Shown in pieces: positions 17,081 to 28,054 of a stretch of 64,000 bases of DNA. The stretch comes from Aplectana chamaeleonis. Lineage: Eukaryota; Nematoda; Chromadorea; Rhabditida; Cosmocercidae. Under the pieces are notes generated by a model. The model did no database searches. It was not told the origin of the DNA and saw nothing but the letters and a program-made list of their open reading frames with translations. Each line of letters starts with the position of its first letter. The first letter of the stretch is position 1. The translations under genes were made by a program, and so were the position numbers. The stretch is taken from positions 62,001-126,000 of the forward strand of contig JAPDOI010000880.1 of assembly GCA_029168955.1 (NCBI GenBank), in the 5' to 3' direction.

Positions 17081-17352
17081 ATTGGTAGGTACTCAAGAGT
17101 ACCATCCGTGGGAGTGTTGGGTATGGGGTGGGAGGGGAGAGAAGATAAGACAAAGGGTGAAACTCCTCCGCCAAGAGCTGACCTTGGAGCATGGAAGGCA
17201 GTATAGCCCGGGATATTAGGATGAGGACGGGTAGTGGATGGAGAGAGCTTGGTTTCATGAACCAAGATGACGTCTGAATGGTAAGTAAGAGTGAAGAGAG
17301 AGAGAGAGCTGAGAACGTTTGGCACGAAGGCCGTTGAGATTGGTATGTACAA
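17081..17352 (-). pseudogene. LINE-A copy A2, endonuclease segment
   Basis: Minus-strand endonuclease part of A2: LFTLTYHSDVILVHETKLSP (catalytic Glu), HPNIPGYTAFHAPRSALGGG, SSLPSHPIPNTPTDGTLEYL. The frame is shifted near 17,345. It is bounded on the right in minus orientation by the 14,940-17,080 element and on the other side by the TTCGAA element. Confidence 0.85.
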
Positions 17353-17882
17353 ATTCGAAAAAAATGTCAAACGAACAAAAAATGAAATATTCTCATTCGA
17401 AAAAATTTCGAACGAACGAAATCGAAAAATTTTCGTTCGAAAAAATTTCGAACGAACGAAAATTGAAAAATTTTCATTCGAAAAATTTTCGAACGAACGA
17501 ATTTCGAAAAACTTCCGAAATTTTGGAGGTCGAACGAACGATATTCGAAACTAATCGAAATTTCGTATTTTTTTCGAAAATCGTCGAAAATTTCGAACCT
17601 TTTTCGAAATTTGTCGGAAATTTCGAATTTTTTTTTCGAAAATTCTCGTACACTTCGAAATTTTTTTCGAAATTTGTTCGAAAGTATTCCGAACGAATGA
17701 ATTCCGAAAAAAATTTTGAAAAAGCGGATTTTGAACGAACGAAAATTGAAAAAATTTTGTTCGAAAAATTTCGAACAAACGAAATTTGAAAAAAAATTCG
17801 TTCGACGCATTTTTGAACGAACGAAAACGAACAAAAAAAATTCGAATACTTTTCGAAAATCTCGTTTGTGTACAACTATAAT
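17353..17882. mobile_element. TTCGAA-rich element inserted in LINE-A (8-9-bp duplication)
   Basis: About 530 bp built almost wholly of TTCGAAAAATTTCGAACGAACGAAA-like words in both orientations. ATGTACAA occurs on both sides (17345-17352 and 17883-17890), and LINE-A is continuous across it, so this is an insertion. Terminal repeats are weak: CAAACGA is near both ends in inverse orientation. hAT affiliation is by analogy with the other 8-bp elements here. The long open frames across it are composition artefacts. Confidence 0.7.
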
Positions 17883-17890
17883 ATGTACAA

Positions 17891-18278
17891 TGGAAAGGGG
17901 GCGATTGGAGTTGGAGGAATCAGAGTTAGAAGGTGAAGAGCATATAACACAGCGAAAAGAAGAGCTGTGATGCCTCACAGAGCTGAGACCCGAACAGGAG
18001 AGATGCACCCACCTTTGGCATCCAAAGCATTGGACGCTGGTTCCATTCCAGGTGACATCCTTGTTGCATGTGGCACATGGGTACTTCTTCTTCTTCTGAG
18101 CGGGTACAGGATTCCTCTCCACGCCGGCCTTTTGTAAGAGAATCCGAAGGAGAGCTGCTGTCGGCCAGCACCTCTCCCTTGACAAAAACCCTCTCGTGGA
18201 GGGGACGACGTCGTTTGCACGGAGGCAATATTCTTTCCTCCACACTGCCACGGCATGAACGTACGACATCTCGGCAGC
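17891..18278 (-). pseudogene. LINE-A copy A2, 5' part: 2A-like motif and PHD finger
   Basis: The minus-strand 5' end GCTGCCGAGATGTCG is at 18,278. Here the ATG frame MSYVHAVAVWRKE runs directly into the 2A/PHD frame, because the copy lacks two bases present in A4 and A5. The 2A-like motif (18,102-18,128) is altered to VERNPVP, losing the Gly needed for ribosome skipping. The PHD finger follows: CATCNKDV, CFGCQRWVHLSCSG and the last CVIC. This is the only LINE-A copy in the window in which an ATG is in frame with the polyprotein. Confidence 0.87.
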
Positions 18279-18885
18279 TTTCTCAAGAAAGAAACTTTCC
18301 GACTCAAACACCTCTTTTTTCGTGAAATTGTATTAAACGGTAGGTTGCGCTGCCGGTAAGTGGTCCCCTTTGCCAAATGGCCATCCTTCCCATTAGCAAA
18401 GGTCCGAAGGATAACTAACAGGTCATTCAGCGACACGATGCACAAGGAAAAGGTCGACAAACGACCCTTGGAGAACATGAATGTAAGATAAAATGAAGCG
18501 GATTATGTCCAGCTTCAGTTTCGCTCCTAAAATTGACAGGGTCACCTATTTTCTTCAACACAGTAGAAAACTTGCTAACGACTTCTAACTTTGAAATTCA
18601 ATTCACATCCGCATACTGAACTAACAGTTCCATAAAAAGACAAAAAACTAGACACCCACTGGGCGCGCCGTGATTACGGACAACTGCACACTATTGCACG
18701 CCTAATATCTTTTTTTTTAGCGTATTACAAGTCTGTAACGTAATTTTTCTTCGTTTTGAAGGATTTTGGAGGAATTCTGTCAAATTTAGGGAAATTTTCT
18801 CAACATGAAGAAATACACGAATTGACATGAGACATTCACTTTTGTAGTATCAAACAATATACTGAACATGGGATCTCCGTCATCG
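18279..18885. other. unassigned sequence
   Basis: No gene or repeat recognised between the LINE-A 5' end and the hAT element. AT-rich with scattered short direct repeats only. Confidence 0.4.
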
Positions 18886-18893
18886 GTCCTCAG

Positions 18894-20861
18894 CAGGGGT
18901 GTGCGGCAATTGCCGTTTGCCGATTGCCGTTTGCCGTTTGCCGGCCATTTTTGGGGTTTGCCGTTGCCGTTGCCGCTTGCCGAAATTTTCGTCTAAAACG
19001 GCAAAATTTCGGCAAAAATACGTTTAAACAACAGGATTTGCCCTTACCGCAGCTTCTGTTTCGGTCAGCGATTTGAAGCTGCTACAAATAATTTATTTAG
19101 GTGGTTCCATCCCATGTAATGTATAATTGTACCCATTCAATCTGTAACTGATGAAAACATATTCACTGGGTAATCAGAGGAGTTCCTTCGAATTCTAGGT
19201 TGCCTCCGAACGTGTTTTTTAATCATCAAATTCTTAATCCCTCAAAAATGCCATAATTAAAAAAAACCTTTTTCAGAAACATACCGAATACTACAACCAA
19301 GTGATGTCAAAGTTTTAGGGTGAAAGCAGTTTTCTTTAGACATATGAACCAGTTCAGAACTCATGTAAATCGGTCCGCTTATCTACGGTTGGTGGGCTGA
19401 TGGTAATAATTGGGACAGGAAGTTGATCAATTCTGCAAATTCTTTGTCCGGCTTTTTTGAAATTGAGCAATCTTCACAGCGGTCAGCAAAAGCAGTGTTC
19501 AATAATTATATCGGCTCCGAGATCACTAGCTGGAATGAAGGGCTTACTCTGTGACAGAGCTGAGTTTGTTAAGAAATGCTATGAAGATGAGAAAATGAAA
19601 AATTCTTCAAGGCAATGATTAAAACCGCATTCAACTTTACGCCAGAAATCGAAGGGTCTGAGGCCCATTGCAACAATAGTGTCGAAAACCAACTTGAAAA
19701 CCAATAAAAAACCAATAAAATTATACGGCCCTGAAACTTGAATGTGGTGTGCTCGCCCCACCCACCTCCTCGGTCGCCGCAGGGAAAGTGGGTGGGGCGG
19801 GCACATCACATGCAATTTTTGGGACCTCATAGAGCAAATTACTGCTTGTTTCTAGCCGACATTGTTGTCGTAGTTGGCCTCATGCCGGCTTGTAGGCCGA
19901 ATACACACAGAAAGGGACGCGCACAAGAGCAGTCCGGTTGACTAAACGTACTGCACGCGGAGCTCCAGTGACGATGTGAGCACAGCGGCCATCCGTCGCA
20001 TGTACCAGTCGAGCAGTCTTTAGGTGCCTCTCAATCTGTGTTTTCGATCAGCATGCCCCTCGAAGCTCTATATTTGCGGTGGAAATTCGAAGGCTGTTTC
20101 TATTGTGAGCACTGCATTCAACTAGACTAGTTTTACTCCACTCCTGTAGCATCACAAGGCCAAGCATTCATACGTAGTTTGAAGTGAGCGAAATTGAGAA
20201 ACTTGAGCCTACTACTTGCTACTAACAAAATTGTGAGTGACTCCGGTCATAACCTAAGCCGCGCGCTGCTGATCGCGGTGTGGATTGTCAGTCGCCATCA
20301 ATGGACCAATCATCGCGTATTCTCACCTGAATGTCGTACCGGTATCGGCCACAGTCTTTGCATTGGCTAGCAAACCCATCGCACCAAGCTTGCTTACGAT
20401 TTTCTGATCGTCCCCGAATCGACTAGGCTGGATCGCGCTGGCCGCGAGCCTAATTCAGAAAGAATCATTTGAAGGTCTATCACACTTTGCACTGCTCGAA
20501 AAGACGCCCATCTTTTGGATCTCTAGCATTGATTTCAACGGGAGCTTCAATTAGTGGGGAAGAATTAACAGAATTATCCAAAGCTCACAACCTTGTTGAC
20601 CTTGATAGTGACTCCGAGACTTGAAGTAACTTTTGATGCATGGTATTTTTCTTCTTTAGAGGCTATTGAAACGCCAGGCACATAATAACTGGCAGATATA
20701 GCATGGAATACGACATAACTAAGCAAGTGTTGGTGTATTGTCGCACAACACAGATTTTGCCGTTTGCCGTCTTGCCGTTTGCCGTTTGCCGGTCATTTTT
20801 GGGGTTTGCCGTTGCCGTTGCCGTTTGCCGAATTTTTAAATTCCTTTGCCGCACACCCCTG
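18894..20861. mobile_element. hAT element with TTGCCG subterminal repeats, 1.97 kb
   Basis: Terminal repeats CAGGGGTGTGCGGCAA / TTGCCGCACACCCCTG are perfect, and the 8-bp duplication GTCCTCAG is exact (18886-18893, 20862-20869). This is the canonical hAT signature. Each end carries a cluster of TTGCCGTTTGCCG repeats. No hAT transposase domain could be read with confidence; a minus-strand ORF (19,579-19,830) is unrecognised. The plus strand before the right subterminal repeats ends in an acidic tail (near 20,620, VDLDSDSET), which might be a transposase remnant. Probably nonautonomous or decayed. Confidence 0.93.
19743..19808. repeat. inverted repeat / hairpin within the hAT element
   Basis: GTGTGCTCGCCCCACCCAC is mirrored with few mismatches by GTGGGTGGGGCGGGCACAT about 10-20 bp downstream, giving a strong GC-rich hairpin. 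No target duplication is obvious. Confidence 0.7.
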
Positions 20862-20869
20862 GTCCTCAG

Positions 20870-21664
20870 TCAGCGTGGTCATTCTAAGTGAAATGTACTT
20901 CCCTAGAACTCGGAACTCAGATTCCAAAGATACTCTCCCCATATTCCTGAAATTACCCTGGAAAAGGTTATAGGCGGGTTCTAAGAGCCTCGCTGCAAGG
21001 CAAGATTTCCTATCAGGCGATTTCTAATATTCATCCTAACTGGTCCCCGCTTTCGAAAGTTAGGACCTCTCAAAGTACGCGAAAACGTTCTCCACCACCG
21101 TCTCACCCTCCGTCCGTCGAATTCCATTTTTTTGAAAGCGTAGACCAAATCGCTTGAAAATTTGTGACTGGAGGTAATCGGCCACGGGAACGCAGACGGG
21201 CGGTCGAACCGAGCTCGGAAACCGAGCTCTCAAGATTAGTTCATGAAAATGACGGTTTTCTTATAACTCCATATAACAGCTTGCTCTCTAGGGTGGTGTA
21301 CTCTGAACATCTACTCAAAAAAGTTACTCAAGAGGGGCAACCTCCGTACAACTCTTTCCGCTTTCAAACGTAGCTTGGATCAGTACTTGATGACTGAGAA
21401 TGATTGAGCCTGTTTCAATTTATATTGATACTATATCTGTTTCCTGTCTTTTTATATTCAATGTTTTCTCTTGTTTTTCAATGTAACTTAACTATGCAGG
21501 CGTGACCTGCAATAAACAAATACAAAAAATCTGGCTCGGAAGAGGACGCTGTGCGGGAGGGATGTTTTTGAGCGCGGCGCGTGTTCCTCCCATGCGCACC
21601 ATCGATAAGAATGCGTTTCAGGGTGTGCTGAAGTGTCGGCTGACTATGCGAGACCGCTATAAGA
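20870..21664. other. unassigned sequence
   Basis: No recognisable gene. A 69-residue plus-strand ORF (21,164-21,373) has no familiar motif. The stretch runs into the 21-bp minisatellite. Confidence 0.4.
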
Positions 21665-22172
21665 GTGTGCAGGACATCAAGGAACTTGTGCAGCACCTCA
21701 GTAGGAGTATGCAGTACACCATGGGGCCTGTGCAGGACCCCAGTAAAGGTGTGCAGGACCTCAGTAGGAGTGTGCAGGGCATCATGGAATGTGTGCAGGA
21801 CCCCAGCAGAGGTGTGCAGGACATCATGGGACGTAGGCAGAACCCCAGTAGGGGTGTGTAGGACATTATAGAACGCGTGCAGGACCCCAGTATGGTTGTG
21901 CAGGACGTCTTAGATAGTGTGCTGGACCTCAGTATGAGTGTGGAGGACATCATGGGACGTAGGCAGAGCTCCAGTAGGGTTGTGCAGGACGTCATGGAGC
22001 GTGTGCAGGATCCCAGTAGGGGTGTGTAGGATGTCAGGGAATGTGTGCAGGGCCTCTTCAGGAGTTTGCAGGACATCATGGAACGTGTGCAGGGTCCCAG
22101 CAGGGGTTTGCAGGACATCATGGAACGTGTGCAGGATCCCAGTAGGGGTGTGCAGGACCTCAGTAGAATTCT
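21665..22172. repeat. 21-bp minisatellite, about 24 copies
   Basis: Tandem GTGCAGGACCCCAGTAGGGGT-type units, 21 bp each, alternating between a CCCCAGTAGGGGT form and an ATCATGGAACGT form, so there is also a 42-bp higher-order period. Because 21 is a multiple of three, several frames read as 7-residue repeats (VQDPSRG/VQDIMEC on plus; LLGSCTRSMMSC on minus, open 21,657-22,355). The open minus frame is best explained by the repeat, not by a gene. Confidence 0.9.
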
Positions 22173-23210
22173 GCGTCGAAAAATGTTCTCAATTTGAGAA
22201 AAACACGTTTCCAATCTCTCAGCCGATTTTAATTTATAAAATAATGTTTCTCTCACCAAAAGCAATCGTCCATACCTTTTCGTCCATACCTTTTTCAACC
22301 TAGAAGATAGCCCTTTGGTGAAGGTTGTTTTCGAAATCCCCATAAAATTTTGCATCGAATAGCGTTTTCAGTTTCAAAAATTACATTCCCGCTCTTCCAG
22401 CCGATTTCAGTTTATAAAGATCATTTTTTTCGCCTGAACTTATCGGTTTTTCGTCCGTAATTTTTTTGTGCTTGGAGATAGACCATTGGTGAAGGTTGTG
22501 CTCGGAATCTAGATGGAATTCTGCGTCGACTACCGTTGAAGATAGAGCTTCGGTGAAGGTGGTTTTTGAAGTCTACGTAAAATTCTGCGTCGAATGATAT
22601 ATCCGGTTCCTAATTTTGCTCGTCCCATAAGCCAGCCAGGTCGGTGGAGCCGTGCTTCATAGTTATCTTTATACTGTGCTCTCGCCTCTATGGTTTAAAT
22701 GAGAGACGCAGAGTTCTGCTGGATCCAACAACGGGGCTCGGCTCCACCGATCTGGTTGGCTTATGCAGCAAGCAAATTTAGGAACCCGATATACCATGCG
22801 ACGCAGAATTTTACGTAGATTTCGAAAACAACTTTCACAAAAGACCCTTTCTTCAACGGTTTAAGAGTTATAGGCGAAAAACCGGTGTTTTGTAAAATTA
22901 ATTAGGCTAAAGGATCGAGAGAATATTTTTTTCTGACTGGAAACACTGGTCGACGCAGAACTGTATGAGGTTCCCAAAAACATTCTTCACCAAAGGTTTA
23001 TTTCCAAGCACCAAAAACTTATGGGCGAAAAACCGATAATTTCAGGTGAAAAAAATGCACTTTATATACTGAAATCGGCTGTAGGATTGGGAACGTATTT
23101 TTGTAACTAAAAACGCTATTCGATGCAGAATTTTATAGGGATTCCGAAAACAACCTTCACCAAGGGGCTCTCTCTAAGCACAAAAATGTTTTGGACGAAA
23201 AACCGGCAGT
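22155..23210. mobile_element. foldback element, ~1.05 kb, arms about 470 bp
   Basis: Left arm about 22,155-22,650 and right arm about 22,750-23,210 are inverted copies. GGTTCCTAATTTTGCT...CAGGTCGGTGGAGCCG pairs with CGGCTCCACCGATCTGGTTG...AGGAACC. Each arm contains direct repeats built on GAATTCTGCGTCGA and GGTGAAGGTTGTTTTCGAA. The centre (about 22,660-22,745) is unique. No coding sequence and no clear target duplication because the left edge merges with the minisatellite. Confidence 0.75.
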
Positions 23211-23527
23211 GGCACTCACCCAGTCTTGAAAATGACTTGCATGAGTGTTGGGTCACTTTCATTCTTTTTCGAAGCGTTTCACCGGTTCCCACCGGTTTTT
23301 AGAATCGTGAAGGTTCTCCCCTTCACCTGCCCGGAGATGAAGGTTGGTGGAGTACATGGCTCCACCCAACGAAGCTATGCGCCAGAGAATAGGCGGGGAA
23401 AATTGCCGCAAGTTTAGGTGATTGAACCGACGAAGGCATCTGGGTCCTAGCTCAAGAGTGCGTCGTACCCATTCATTGGAAATGGCTTCCCTAAAAATAC
23501 GACTGATTTCGGTTGACATGTTATGCA
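23211..23527. other. unassigned sequence between repeats
   Basis: No gene identified. It contains small inverted pairs (CACCGGTTCCCACCGGTTTT near 23,281; TGGTGGAGTACATGGCTCCACC near 23,344). Confidence 0.4.
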
Positions 23528-23535
23528 CTGGGGAG

Positions 23536-23908
23536 TAGAGTGTTGTAGTGAACAATTTCGATTTTTCGAGTAATTCTAATATTTCCTCAGAGCCGAAATG
23601 GTTTCAACTATCCTTGGTATCAAACATTACGTGAGGAGCAAGGGTACCATAGTTGATGAAAAAGTAAATTTATGTCCAATCACAGAAGCGCTATTGAAAT
23701 TTATTTGATTATTCGAATATTCGAATAAAAAACTCACTCAATTACCTTTGGCATTTTAATGAATGAACGGAATCCTAAATTTTGTATCAAATAAGAGAAC
23801 TTCCACTCACCGTAACGTATGAGAATGAAAGCTATTGAAACCATTCCGATCATGAAGAGAACATTAGATCTATTCGAAAAAATCGATATTATTCGATCCA
23901 ACGCTCTA
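23536..23908. mobile_element. hAT MITE, 373 bp (duplication CTGGGGAG)
   Basis: Terminal repeats TAGAGTGTTG / CAACGCTCTA with an exact 8-bp duplication CTGGGGAG (23528-23535 and 23909-23916). The TAGAG start and 8-bp duplication are hAT hallmarks. The subterminal zones contain TTCGAATATTCGAA motifs as in the 10,996 element. No ORF of its own. Confidence 0.9.
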
Positions 23909-24200
23909 CTGGGGAGTATGCTTTGTCCCAAACGAGTTGGCAATCGGAGATTCTAAAGAAACGGTGCTTTCTCTGCTTCTCTGGCGGGCGCGAAACAGAC
24001 TCAAATCACGTACGCGACGCATTTTATTTCTCTAGGCGGGGTGGGGGCCATCTTGTTTTTGTTGAGCATCTATGCGTCAGATTCTCGGTGTGGACGTCTC
24101 TTTTAATCAGCGTTGAACATAATATTCTTTTGCTTTTGTTTAACAATTTGTGGTGAACATAGGATATTCGGGTTCGATCGTAATTTGATTACTGCTTCAG

Positions 24201-24414
24201 CTACTATGTGCAGAATGCCCTTTGAAGCCGACTGATGAAGATGGCTGTGAAGAACATTGCAGAGCAAGTTTGTCTACGTCAGACCTTGAACTAGAGGATG
24301 TTATGTTGTGTGCTGAACGTCTGCAGGAAGAAATTGCCATTGCGTAAGTATTAGTTCCCCATCTCATCTATTTTCTATGAACTAACAGTCGGCGCGAAAG
24401 GATTTGTCGGCTTG
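24201..24414 (+). CDS. two candidate host exons with a 45-bp intron (unknown protein)
   Basis: Candidate exon 1 (24,201-24,343) follows CTGCTTCAG and ends at GTAAGT. It reads LLCAECPLKPTDEDGCEEHC and then SLSTSDLELEDVMLCAERLQEEIAIA: a Cys/His-rich start, then a charged helical stretch. A 45-bp intron (24,344-24,388) ends in CTAACAG. Exon 2 from 24,389 keeps the frame (ARRERICRL) to about 24,414, where a weak GTGTGA donor may occur. A very short intron and in-frame continuation are typical of nematode genes and are not explained by any transposon here. The protein is not recognised. The first exon and remaining gene parts are not identified; 23,923-24,156 could hold an upstream exon but shows no firm splice sites. 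Confidence 0.4.
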
Positions 24415-24706
24415 GTGTGATCTGTGTTTGCGTATCGATGTATGCGGCGCGTAGTCTTCATGTCCTCGGCGAAAGAAAACCGACCCGACAAACGATTCCA
24501 CGTCGATCATAACATTCCTTTGGTTCATTTCTTCGCTCGTTTCACGACAGTTCTACGTGTTAATGTAGTTAGTGCCTGTCATGTATATAGTCGATATGAC
24601 AGGTAAGCAGTGTCTCTTTTGTTTGTCGTTGAGGAACGACTGAGAGGAAACTCGCACCGATGGCGTAAACACTCCCCAGTTTTGGAAGGGGATTGAAATC
24701 CCTGGG

Positions 24707-24885
24707 TGCGTCTTCTTCATCGTCTTCGTCGTCGTCGTCTTCTCCTGCAGCCAGGGAGCGGGATTTTGTCATGAGTTCAGGAAGTGGGCGACTAGCGTTG
24801 GATTCGTCTATAGGTCCATTGTGGTTAGAGTAGTGGGTCTCTTAGGGCACTTGAATAAATGCTTGGTGTCATGCTCAGTGTGTTT
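24707..24885 (-). pseudogene. LINE-A 3' end fragment (A3)
   Basis: The minus strand shows the extreme 3' part of LINE-A: the TTCAA-TGT-CC region after the zinc knuckle, then the GGCTGCAGGAGAAGACGACG tail expanded into a (GAC/GAA)n microsatellite. It aligns with the 3' end of A5 at about 35,414-35,570. It lies in what would be an intron of the candidate gene. Confidence 0.7.
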
Positions 24886-25090
24886 GTGTTAAGATCTAAA
24901 CACATACACGCAGACTTGCTAAGGCAAAGACTGAGCGCCGCAGGTATAGACTCTTGATGACGCAGACTGCGAGAAAGAGCGTCCGCGTAGCTGACGAACG
25001 TTTATGTACTGCCTTTACTAGCTATGAGGGTTAAAATTGCAAAATTGCCAGGTCGTTCCATCCACAAAAATCTGCCGTTGTCTGTTTTAA

Positions 25091-25559
25091 AGGCACAGTC
25101 CAACCTCAGAATTGTTCCTCTGTTTCTGTGCTCATCTTGAAAACGGCTCCACGCTGATCCCAATGATGTCCCTGTAGTCGTACAAAACCCCCTGGGAACG
25201 AAGTTATGGCCCCTCAACCATTGAGCGACTGAAGATGGTGGACGAGTTGTCCTAGGCTGGAAACTATTGCAACTGATATATGCGAGACGGCTAGAATACA
25301 GAGAGAGGCTGAAAATGAAGGGAAGAACGGGGCTTCTGATCGAAAACCATCGCTCGTTTCGTCACTGTTGAGCTCGAAAGACCGCAAAAAAGGCGTGCCA
25401 AAGTGGCTTCTTGATGTGGGATCCCCAGGGTGGCTTCCTCCTATATCTCGCTTATTCGGAGGAATTGGGAGCTCGCACTTGGCAGGTGTTGTATGGGGTG
25501 GGTCTACTTCTGAATTATGTGGAAATTTGTGATTTCGTTTCTAAGCTTGGACTGTGCCT
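25091..25559. mobile_element. TTAA-MITE unit 1
   Basis: 469-bp noncoding unit starting AGGCACAGTCCAACC after TTAA (25087-25090) and ending GGACTGTGCCT. Terminal inverted repeats are about 11-13 bp. TTAA specificity fits piggyBac- or Kolobok-type elements (inference). Internal landmarks: CTTGAAAACGG, CCACGCTGAT, CCCTGGGA, GAAAACCATCGC. Confidence 0.8.
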
Positions 25560-26003
25560 CCAAAGGGGCACATTCCAACCTCAGGATAGTCTTTCTGTTT
25601 TTCTACCTATCTTGAAAACGGTCCCACGCTGATTCCAATGATGTCCCTGAAATCGTACAAGGCCCCCTGGGAGCGGAGTTATGGCTGCTCAAAAATTCAG
25701 CTGCGGAAGCAAGGTGGACGAGTTGTCCGAGGCCTGTAACATCCGCCATTTGCTACCGATGTATGCGAGCCGACGTGAACGAAGAGACAAGCTGAGAATG
25801 TAGGGAAGAACGGGGCTACTGATAGGAAACCATAGGTAATCTCGTCACTGTTGAGCTCGAAAGATCGTAAAAGAGGCGTTCCAAAGTGGCATCCTGTTGT
25901 GGGCGCCCCAGGGTGGCTTCCTCTTATATCTCGCTTATTCGGAGGACTCGAGAGCTAGCACTCACCATTACCGTATTTTCTCTTTTAGAAGTACATGTAC
26001 TTA

Positions 26004-26212
26004 CAGGCCATAAAACGGCCAATGTCTCACCGTCGACTGCGTACCACGCGCTGCGCGACCGCACGCGCGTCGGAAGCAGACGGGTTTCGGCCGCCGCGCG
26101 GCGGCCGAACTTCCTCGCGCGGCGGCCAAAACTCGTCTGCTTCCGACCCACGTGCGGTGGCGCAGCGCGTGGCACGCAGTCGAAGGTGAGACATTGGCCG
26201 TTTTATGGCCTG
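26004..26212. mobile_element. CAGGCC-MITE, copy 2
   Basis: 209-bp relative of the element at 861-1112. The ends CAGGCCATAAAACGGCC / GGCCGTTTTATGGCCTG are identical, the GTCTCACCGTCGACTGCG arms are the same, and TA lies on both sides (26002-26003, 26213-26214). It is shorter than copy 1 by loss of a core repeat. Confidence 0.9.
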
Positions 26213-27195
26213 TATAATACTCAGGTCCCTATTCTATATTTACTTCTATTAGAGGTGTGATTCAAATAGAGGCTGTACTTCTAAAGCTCAGCCCTTTAAT
26301 TTTGGTGTATTTCTATTAGAGGTGTACTTCTAATAGAGGGTGTACTTCTATTATTTGGCGCATTTTTTTGAATTTCCAATGGTAGAGCTGGTCGCATTTC
26401 CGGCAGAAATTTCCACTATAACACCGAAAATTTGTATGTATTGAAATCTCAGACTGTAACCACGAAAACTTAGCCACTCAGCAAGTTAGGTTCAATCGAA
26501 TTGAGGCTTCCCGTTGACTGATATCAGATTTTCAAAACCATTATTCTCACTCTTTCCAAGTTAATTTCTTCCAAAAATTTTATAAGTTCGGTATCGTTCT
26601 CGTTGACACGTGCTTTATGAAGAAGAGAGAGATCAATAGGGATCGAGGCGTTAGGCTCAGAAACACGGGAACTGATTGCCTTTCGAGCCGTCCAGAGCGA
26701 TTGAAAAGCGCAATTCTTGAACGACTTGACAACAGTCCTTCCAGAGGCGAGTTCTTTGCGTCCACAACCCACTGTAGATAAAGTCTTGTATTTCCTCGTT
26801 GTATAAACGATTCCTCTACATGTATGATCCAGTCTTCACAGCGCTGGGGAATCTTGGCTTTTTCAAGGACCGTTAAAGTCAACGTCTGAGTCCAAAACAA
26901 GTAAATTTTGAATGAATAAACCCGAATCAAATAGTAATCCTTGTTAATTACCTAAAAAACTCCGTGCATTTACCGTGAATAACAACACTATCGAGTTTCA
27001 GCTCTAATTTTTCTTGGTCATTTGAAGTTCGCTGAAGTCTAATCGGAAGTTGTCCCATACAAGGAATCTTAGACAGAGAAAGGGGTGGCCGATTGTCTTT
27101 TTTTGTGAATATTTAAACCTCACAATATTGAAAAAAAAACATCCCGTGCAAACTGGTCTCTCGAAAATCCACATTCGAATTGCCAAACACTTACT

Positions 27196-27845
27196 CAGGC
27201 AATCGCGGGGGTCGGGGCCGGTTGATAGGAGTTGATCAGGTAGCATGCTCCCGCTCGAAACGAAAAAAGGGCGGGCGAGGCCTGAGAACTCTCTCATTCA
27301 TGCCGAAAACTCCGCGTGTCAACCTCCCACCGACCCTACAATGCCACGTCACAGTTGCCCCGTTCACCCCGAAAGCTCTGCCTTATCACCTCCCACCTAA
27401 CACTCAGTGTGACGTCACACCCTCATGTTTGCACTGAAATCTCGGCCTAATCACCTCCAACCGGCTACCATCTACCAATCCTGCAGTCGCGGTCGTCGGT
27501 GGGAATTTGAGAGGAAGCAGAATTGACGTTTCAACCTGACACAGACGCCCTCCACAGCGTCGAAATCCCGAGAACTGTCAACCAAGATAAGCACAAACAC
27601 CTCACATTCCAGTGCGGCGTATACATTGTGGGCTACCATTTCCGCGCTCCGCACGAGGGAACATTAGAGAAAAACAGTGCGGACACTGCAGCAAATTGCC
27701 ACGAAAACTCCGCCAGATATGAGACATCACCACGAAAACTCCGGCAGTTATGAGTCATACCGAAACCTCCGCCGATCAGCCAGGTCGGATCAATTTCATT
27801 GGGAAAGGGGCGTTTCAACCTACCACCGACCCCCGCGATTGCCTG
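27196..27845. mobile_element. 650-bp terminal-inverted-repeat element
   Basis: CAGGCAATCGCGGGGGTCGG at the left is mirrored by CCGACCCCCGCGATTGCCTG at the right, a 20-bp perfect inverted repeat. The inside carries repeated CCGAAAACTCCG/CACGAAAACTCCG words. No target duplication found, so the superfamily is open. Confidence 0.68.
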
Positions 27846-28054
27846 GGTACCCGAGCACCGGAGGCCCGATCCGAAAAGAGGTGCACTTTTGAAAGAGGTG
27901 AACTTCAAATAGAGGATGTACTTCTAATACTCAGACCTCTTTTAGATAAACTTTAAATACAGGTGTACTTCAAATAGAGGGTCTACTTGTATTAGAGGAA
28001 ATACGGTGTGTGGAAATCTCAGATTCCGATCTTGAGCTTGGACTGTGCCTTTAA

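Larger units (their letters stand above)
25971..28006. mobile_element. 2.04-kb terminal-repeat element, superfamily unresolved
   Basis: Ends CCGTATTTTCTCT and AGAGGAAATACGG are inverted repeats. Both subterminal zones are rich in TAGAGGTGTACTTCTAATAG-like words in both orientations. TA precedes the left end and TG follows the right, suggesting a TA target with one mutation. It contains a CAGGCC-MITE (26,004-26,212) and a second terminal-repeat element (27,196-27,845). Minus-strand ORFs at 26,524-26,930 (ending LLHKARVNENDTELIKFLEEI) overlap in two frames like a frameshifted coding remnant, possibly of its transposase; the family could not be named. Confidence 0.65.
25564..28050. mobile_element. 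TTAA-MITE unit 2, split by a 2.04-kb insertion
   Basis: Same family and orientation as unit 1, joined to it through a decayed TTAA (CCAA at 25,560-25,563). Its body runs 25,564 to about 25,970, is interrupted by the element at 25,971-28,006, and resumes at 28,007 to end GGACTGTGCCT at the TTAA 28,051-28,054. Confidence 0.78.

Noticed and set aside
17291..17875. Phe/Lys/Ser/Asn-rich ORFs on both strands
   Set aside because: Composition artefact of the TTCGAA-word element; no codon structure independent of the repeat.
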